Assembly (NCBI RefSeq): GCF_003597395.2 | Contig: NC_133774.1 | Location: 45,559,485-45,623,484, forward strand | Reading direction: 5' to 3' | Length of the DNA: 64,000 nt | Origin: Chelonoidis abingdonii | Taxonomy: Eukaryota > Chordata > Testudines > Testudinidae | Part shown: positions 58,919-64,000 of the stretch, in pieces | How the letters are laid out: the number at the start of each line of letters is the position of its first letter | How positions within the stretch are numbered: position 1 is the stretch's first letter | Translations under genes and position numbers: made by a program | The notes under the pieces: model-generated | Seen by the model: the letters and a program-made list of their open reading frames with translations, nothing else | Told to the model about the DNA's origin: nothing | The model's database searches: none

Positions 58919-60671
58919 CTGGAGCAATCAGAGAAATTCACAGCAATCATCTCCAGAACAACGAAGAAACAAGCATGCAACCTTGAAATGGGGCAAGCCT
59001 CTTAATTGATGTGCGGATAGCTCTAAACCCATGTTGTATGGGCAGGGCTTAATAGCCACGCTCAGGGCCGGCTCCAGGCACCAGCCGAGCAAGCTCGTGC
59101 TTGGGGCGGCAGATTCTACGGGGCGACATTCTGCCCAAACCTAGGGCAGCATGTCCATGTTTTGTTTGTTTGTTTGTTCGCTGCTCCGGCCGCCCTATAG
59201 GGGGCAACAGCGCAGAGGAGGGGAGCACCCTGCAGCAAATTTGGCAGGACAGCCCACATCCTTCCCTCTCCACCGACCAGAGCGGAGCGGAGCCCTCTCG
59301 GCAGGCGGCGCGGCAGTCGGGGCCGTGTGGTGAGTGCCCCACTGAAGAGCTGGCCGCCCCGCTTCTCTCTCTCTCTCTCCCCCCCACTCCCTTCCCCTCC
59401 CCTCTATTAGACTGGGCGCGCACTCTGCAGCACAGGGAATCCTCCTGTACCCTGGCTCCACCTGCCCTGTAGGGTTTCTTTGTCCTGTTTTCCCCCCTCC
59501 TACCCCTCCGCTTTGCCGCTCCAGCTGCACCTTGTTTCCCCCTCACACGCACTTTGCCACTCCAGCTGCACCATTTTTTTTCCTTCCCCCTGCTTTGCCC
59601 TTCTGCCCCCCCCATTTTTTTTAAATTTTTTTTTTGCTTGGGGTGGCAAAGAAGCCAGAGCCGGCCCTGGATACGCTACTGTACCTCCTAACTACTTTGG
59701 CCATTCCATAAAGTCCTTTTGACAGAAGAAACTGCAATGCACTGGGCAAAACACCACATTTTGGTTTTGCAGATTTTTCACACAGGTCTTTTTTGAATCG
59801 CGTGATTTCACACAACAAATTTTGACAATAGATATTGCTATAACAACAATACCAAAAGAATGCTCCTGTGATTTCAATGCAAAGGCATTTTTTTGCTTGA
59901 AAACAAAATCCTGTTCACTCAAAAAAAAAAAAAATATGGGTACCTTACTTTTTTGTGTGTCATAGAAATGGGCTCCTTTTCAAGTTTGTAATAAAATTAG
60001 GAGAAAACACTCTGTTTTTGACTAGTTTTCAATTTTGTTATGAATATTTTGCATACATCTAGTTGCAATGATGAAAGATATTTGTGCTGTGTTCCTGAAA
60101 GATACTGCTTTTCTGGGATGGTTGATGTGGAAATCACAGCAAAAAATGTCAGCCCCTCTCCTTGGAATAGCCCAGGCAGAGGGTAGATAGCAAGGTTATA
60201 ATCACATAGTTGGTATTTTGACTCCAGATCATTGCCATTGTAGTTTTCCTCCTATTCCTTCCATTTCTGAATCACAGTCATTGCAGAGACTGAAGAGTCA
60301 AACTGCATATTTCTTGTATGCATGCACATTGAGCATACATCCAGCCTATATATTGTTCCTACTGAAAATCTGTAGGAAGCTACTTAGAGCTTTCATTTTT
60401 GCAATAGGTAACAATTTACAAATAATCTGACCTTCAAGTTATACCTAGACTACAACATCTTGGTTATAGCAGATTGTAAACTGGGTGAAATCCTGGCTCC
60501 TTTGCAATCAATGGCAAAATTTTCACTGACTTCAATGCAGCCTGGATTTCACTCTATATCTAGAGAAGCCACTCAATTTTCCGTTCATTTTACAGATTAC
60601 TGTAAGACCTTCTCACTGCTAATGCACCTTCTTTCTAATTGTTCCACCTGTTCTTAAGTTTTCATACTTAC
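58919..60671 (-). other. THBS4: THBS4 intron 3
   Basis: 1.75 kb. A 607-bp hAT element (59063-59669) and an A run near 59921; otherwise nothing. Confidence 0.6.
59063..59669. mobile_element. hAT-type element with CAGGGCCGGCTC ends
   Basis: Left end cagggccggctccaggc; right end gccagagccggccctg, an inverse with one change over 12 bp. 8-bp flanks GCCACGCT and GATACGCT agree in 6 of 8. GC-rich, no transposase; the 188-codon minus-strand ORF across it is low-complexity. Confidence 0.85.
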
Positions 60672-60919
60672 CTGTGCCTTTTTCGGTAGGGTGTGAAGTT
60701 CCACAGACTCTGAGCTGTGGTATAGACCTGAAAATGCTTTAGGTAGACCTTGAATGGCATCCACCTGCATGCAGTCCAGATATAACTCTGCTGTGATGGA
60801 TCCCTGCTGCAGACCACTCAGCCTCAAAAGGACTGCATGGCGCTTCCCATCAGCCAGCTGGGTGTTGCTGAACATCACAGAGTTTAACTTCCCATCATTC
60901 TTCATGTAACGCAGGATGA
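60672..60919 (-). CDS. THBS4: THBS4 exon 3: N-terminal laminin-G-like domain (middle)
   Basis: The 248-bp exon starts with the last 2 nt of a split codon and ends at a codon border (donor gtaagtat at 60664-60671; acceptor ctactag just above 60919). It encodes LRYMKNDGK, QLADGKRH and LYLDCMQVD, all closely matching the human THBS4 N-terminal domain (thrombospondin N-terminal, TSPN fold). Cys in YLDC is one of the domain's conserved cysteines. The domain faces the pericellular space and binds matrix partners in the family. Exons 1-2, which carry the signal peptide and the first strands of this domain, are not found between here and the right edge. Confidence 0.96.
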
Positions 60920-63900
60920 CTAGTAGAAAATGCACAACATGACTATAAGATGGTAACACAAAACACGAGGCATGTCCTGATAATCTGAGTGGCTGGTGAC
61001 TGGAAGATCATGATGGATACTTCTCACTGCCCTGGTTTATTTAATCACTTCTGCTTTGACAAATGTACTCCATATGCAAATATAAGCAGGGAATATAAAT
61101 TTGACATAGAATTGCAGGAAATGCAGATAGAATAAACTCATAGGTTCAGTATTGTTGCCTACCGATCATTCTCCAGTGCTTTGTTCAGGCTCATTTTAAA
61201 TGACTCAAATGATGGAGCATATGTCATCATAAAAGGGCATAATGTAATAAAATACACATTGCCAATAAAATGCTGTATCACTGTTAATGTGCAATTAATA
61301 GTATGGCAGAATTATATTCGACATCCTAAAAGTTACTCTGCAGCAGAAATGCATAGCTAGAGTATATGTTTCAGTAATGAGCATAACATCTCTGCAAAGG
61401 ATACTAACAATTGTGCAGTCAAATGTGTTAGTTATTACTTGATTCCATTTCTTTCTGTCTTTCAATACAATGAACACAAAATGAATACAAAAAGTAACAC
61501 AGAGAACGCAAACATAGTATTAAAATCTCACTTCTTTTAATGCTTCCTGATCAGAGTTGTCAAACACCTGGCTTATCTTACCTGAGGTACTTGCCTGGCT
61601 CCCAGGATAGACTGCACTTTGCACAAAGACACTCTTGTTATTAACTATATTACTATATTGAAAAAAAACTTAAAAATAAGTAAAATTGGAAAAGAAAAAT
61701 CTATCCCCTAAGGAAACTGAATCTACAAGCAAGAATGAAACACCTCCTCGACGCCACTCAGGACTTATCCCCATGGTTACCTGCTAAACCTTCCTTTGTC
61801 CACAACCTCTTATGGGGGGACAACCTGGCTGAGCATATGTGGCTATCGATAATAGCAGCAGGGAGGACACATCTGTAGCACATAGAGCTACTTTCCAAGA
61901 TCCCTTTGATTTAGCTTAAGTAACGTTATTGGAATCTGGCCCTTTTTTGTGATATCACTCGCTCTGGCTAAGAAATCCAGATACTTACAAACTTGGACTC
62001 CTAGGGGTCCATCTCAAGGGGATGGTAACTGTTTCAAATTTTGTTTAAAATCAAGGCTAATTACATATATAAACAATAGTGATGTACTTCTTTCCTCTTT
62101 TGGAATCTTAGAAAAGTGTTTGGAGGATTTTTTTTTTAATTGCAACTTCTTTTTGAAAGGGTAAAAAAGCTGCTGGAACATCTTTCCTAGCTAGTATCCA
62201 GACTTTGCAGCATTTTACTGCTCTCGGGAAAGAGAAATCTGTAAGTTACCCAATGAGTCTGTGTGTGTGAGGCAGAAGGTCTGTAGGTAGGATGCAGGGG
62301 AAACTACAAAAATGCTCCCTGAATGTAAAGCCACTTGGCACATATTACATATGATATATTTATGATTACAACCCTCTAGAATCGAAGAAACAGGAGACAG
62401 GTGTTTAAACTCTTTCAATACTTGTAGGCAGTTATCATGACATCTCCAGTTGCCATTTATTCTAAGGTTTGGGATTTCCACTATTCTTTTTATACTATTA
62501 ATGACTCTTTGTGTTTCCGATGTGTTTTGAACTTCCTTAGAATTTTCTTTGGACACTACATTGATATCATTTGTTTTGGTCATTTCTTAAATATAAAGAA
62601 CCAGCTTTCGCTCTGTTTTACCAGTAAAAATCCACAGTAATTCCAATGGATCTGATTTATACCAGTGTGTGGTCCCTTCTTTCTTTAGTTTATATATCCT
62701 TTCTGGAAATCTCAGCAGTTGCCATCAATGACTCAATTATTTTCACCATTTTCTATGTACAAAAACAACCAGACATGAGATTTCCTTAGGATCGCATGGG
62801 GTCATCAGTAACTTGACAAAAAGCGACTTTGCTTGCTGGCAAATGCTGAGTTTCACTTGCCAGCTCTATGTTGCAGGCATTTACTTATGTGACTGCTACG
62901 TGCATGGGGGTATATTAAAGCAGGATCCTTGGAACTGGGCCCTGCAGCCAGAATGACTGAACACAGCAGTGAGTCAGTGAGAGAGAAACCAGAGGACAGT
63001 GGTGGAGCACACAACTGATTGCTGGCTACCTGCCAGGAGAGCTTTAGAACAGCTGAACTGTCTGGCTTGAGAGGAAGATCCAAGGACTCATTATTGGGCC
63101 AAAGCCAAAGGTCCGTTGAGGGGGCTGGAACAGTCTGTCGAAGAAGATGAGGGCAAAATTTTGATGAACTACAGCCCCAGTTACACTCAAATCACCTGTG
63201 ATCCTGCATGTACCCTCCCACCACCAGAATGCTTGACACGAATGACCTGTAGATAATGAAGTGTTCAGTTACTTGCACTGTCTAAAAAACATATTCACTG
63301 TCATTCTGGCTCCTGAAAGCCAATACAATGGTCTAAGCTTAGAAAACGTTCAGTGAAACGACAGCTGCAGCATAGTAATAGACTATGGCTCACAGAGCTG
63401 TTAAGCTATACCAATTGTATTTAGATTTTAAAAGAAACATTGATGTAAAAGAGGTACTTCTGTTATGTGAGAACAGTTTTTCTCCAAGTGCCCTTATTAA
63501 ACAGTGAGCATGAGAAGTCTACAGGGGAATTTTAGCTTTTTGTCTATGAAAAACGCACCAGTTTAATGAGATCAAACTAAAAAAAAGTTACCTACTTAAA
63601 CAGGTGCAAATCCCTAATCTAGATACACTTAAAATGGTTCACCTCTTGCTTCTCTCAAATTATCTTGCATCAGTAAGACTGACTTACACTAATTTGATAT
63701 AAGCAAGATTTAAACCAGTTACTGTACATTGACATTAGAAGTCTACAGCAGTTTAACTAGATTGAATTGGTTAAACCAGTGCACCTTTCTGGTACAGAAA
63801 AGACCTTAGTGTAGACTTAGCAAATCCGGGGGTGATGGGATGGGAGAGAACCCACATCCAATTATTCTGCTGTAAACCTCACACAGACATGAACATACTT

Positions 63901-64000
63901 ACAATAGAATCAACCAAAACAAAACCAGAATGTGTGCAAAACATCTGGACCCAGTTTTCAAACATGGCACAGTCACAGATAAGTAACTCCTACTTCGGGT
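60920..64000 (-). other. THBS4: THBS4 intron 2 (runs past the window)
   Basis: I searched for exon 2 and exon 1 codons on the minus strand and found none, so the intron continues beyond 64000. A MITE-like block lies at about 63545-63822 (accagtttaatgagatcaaact; gaccttagtgtagacttag). Confidence 0.6.

Noticed and set aside
59049..59615. 188-codon minus-strand ORF
   Set aside because: It lies inside the GC-rich hAT element 59063-59669, with Arg/Gly-rich low-complexity sequence and no domain; a shadow ORF.
61295..63083. THBS4 exon 2 or exon 1 near the right edge
   Set aside because: None of the minus-strand ORFs here resembles the missing N-terminal residues, and no suitable splice-bounded exon was found.
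63545..63822. MITE-like block near the right edge
   Set aside because: Some terminal-like words are present but the ends are too decayed to define an element; mentioned only within the intron 2 entry.

Overview
The window is vertebrate nuclear DNA, most likely from a turtle (Testudines). It has large introns with GT-AG boundaries and is dense in CR1 LINE fragments. It also carries Penelope-like retroelements, hAT-type DNA transposons and palindromic MITEs that I recognise as typical of chelonian genomes. The turtle assignment rests on this repeat landscape and is an inference. There are no operons, CRISPR arrays or phage-like features.

The only host protein-coding gene I can support is THBS4 (thrombospondin-4) on the minus strand. 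Twenty coding exons lie between 60919 (5') and 11311 (stop codon). They join without any frame break into 855 complete codons plus a stop, starting 2 nt into a split codon. By comparison with mammalian THBS4 these are exons 3-22. Exons 1-2 (signal peptide and first part of the N-terminal domain) lie beyond the right edge. Along the protein the order is: rest of the N-terminal laminin-G-like domain (60919-58813), pentamer-forming coiled coil with a Cys pair (53963-52970), four EGF-like modules (51138-36680), calcium-binding type 3 repeats (36784 to about 18960) and the C-terminal L-lectin-like domain (about 18960-11311). The product is a secreted pentameric matricellular glycoprotein.

Right edge to 60920: intron 2. 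58919-60671: intron 3 with a 607-bp hAT element. 53964-58812: intron 4 with an LTR-like repeat and a foldback repeat. 45016-50965: intron 7 with a perfect 232-bp repeat copy, CR1, MITEs and a tiny Penelope foldback. 42979-44877: intron 8 with MIR, a hAT and the other 232-bp copy. 27139-36324: intron 12, a 9-kb nest of transposons (LTR-like element, a Penelope-like element hit by two hATs, and a CR1 split by another Penelope-like element). 20579-24089: intron 15 with a CA/TG microsatellite close to a splice acceptor, a Penelope foldback and a three-deep MITE/hAT nest. 11373-17238: introns 20-21. 1-11170: intergenic, with MITEs, a dead LINE on the minus strand and an AT-rich left end that could be the 3' UTR of a convergent neighbour (SERINC5 in mammals; unproven here).

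The main points for a second look are the transposon biology: Penelope terminal foldbacks with target-site duplications and hammerhead-ribozyme-like cores, and several nested insertions. For the gene itself they are a perfect direct repeat flanking an in-frame EGF exon, a TG repeat near an acceptor, and a KGD tripeptide where human THBS4 has RGD.
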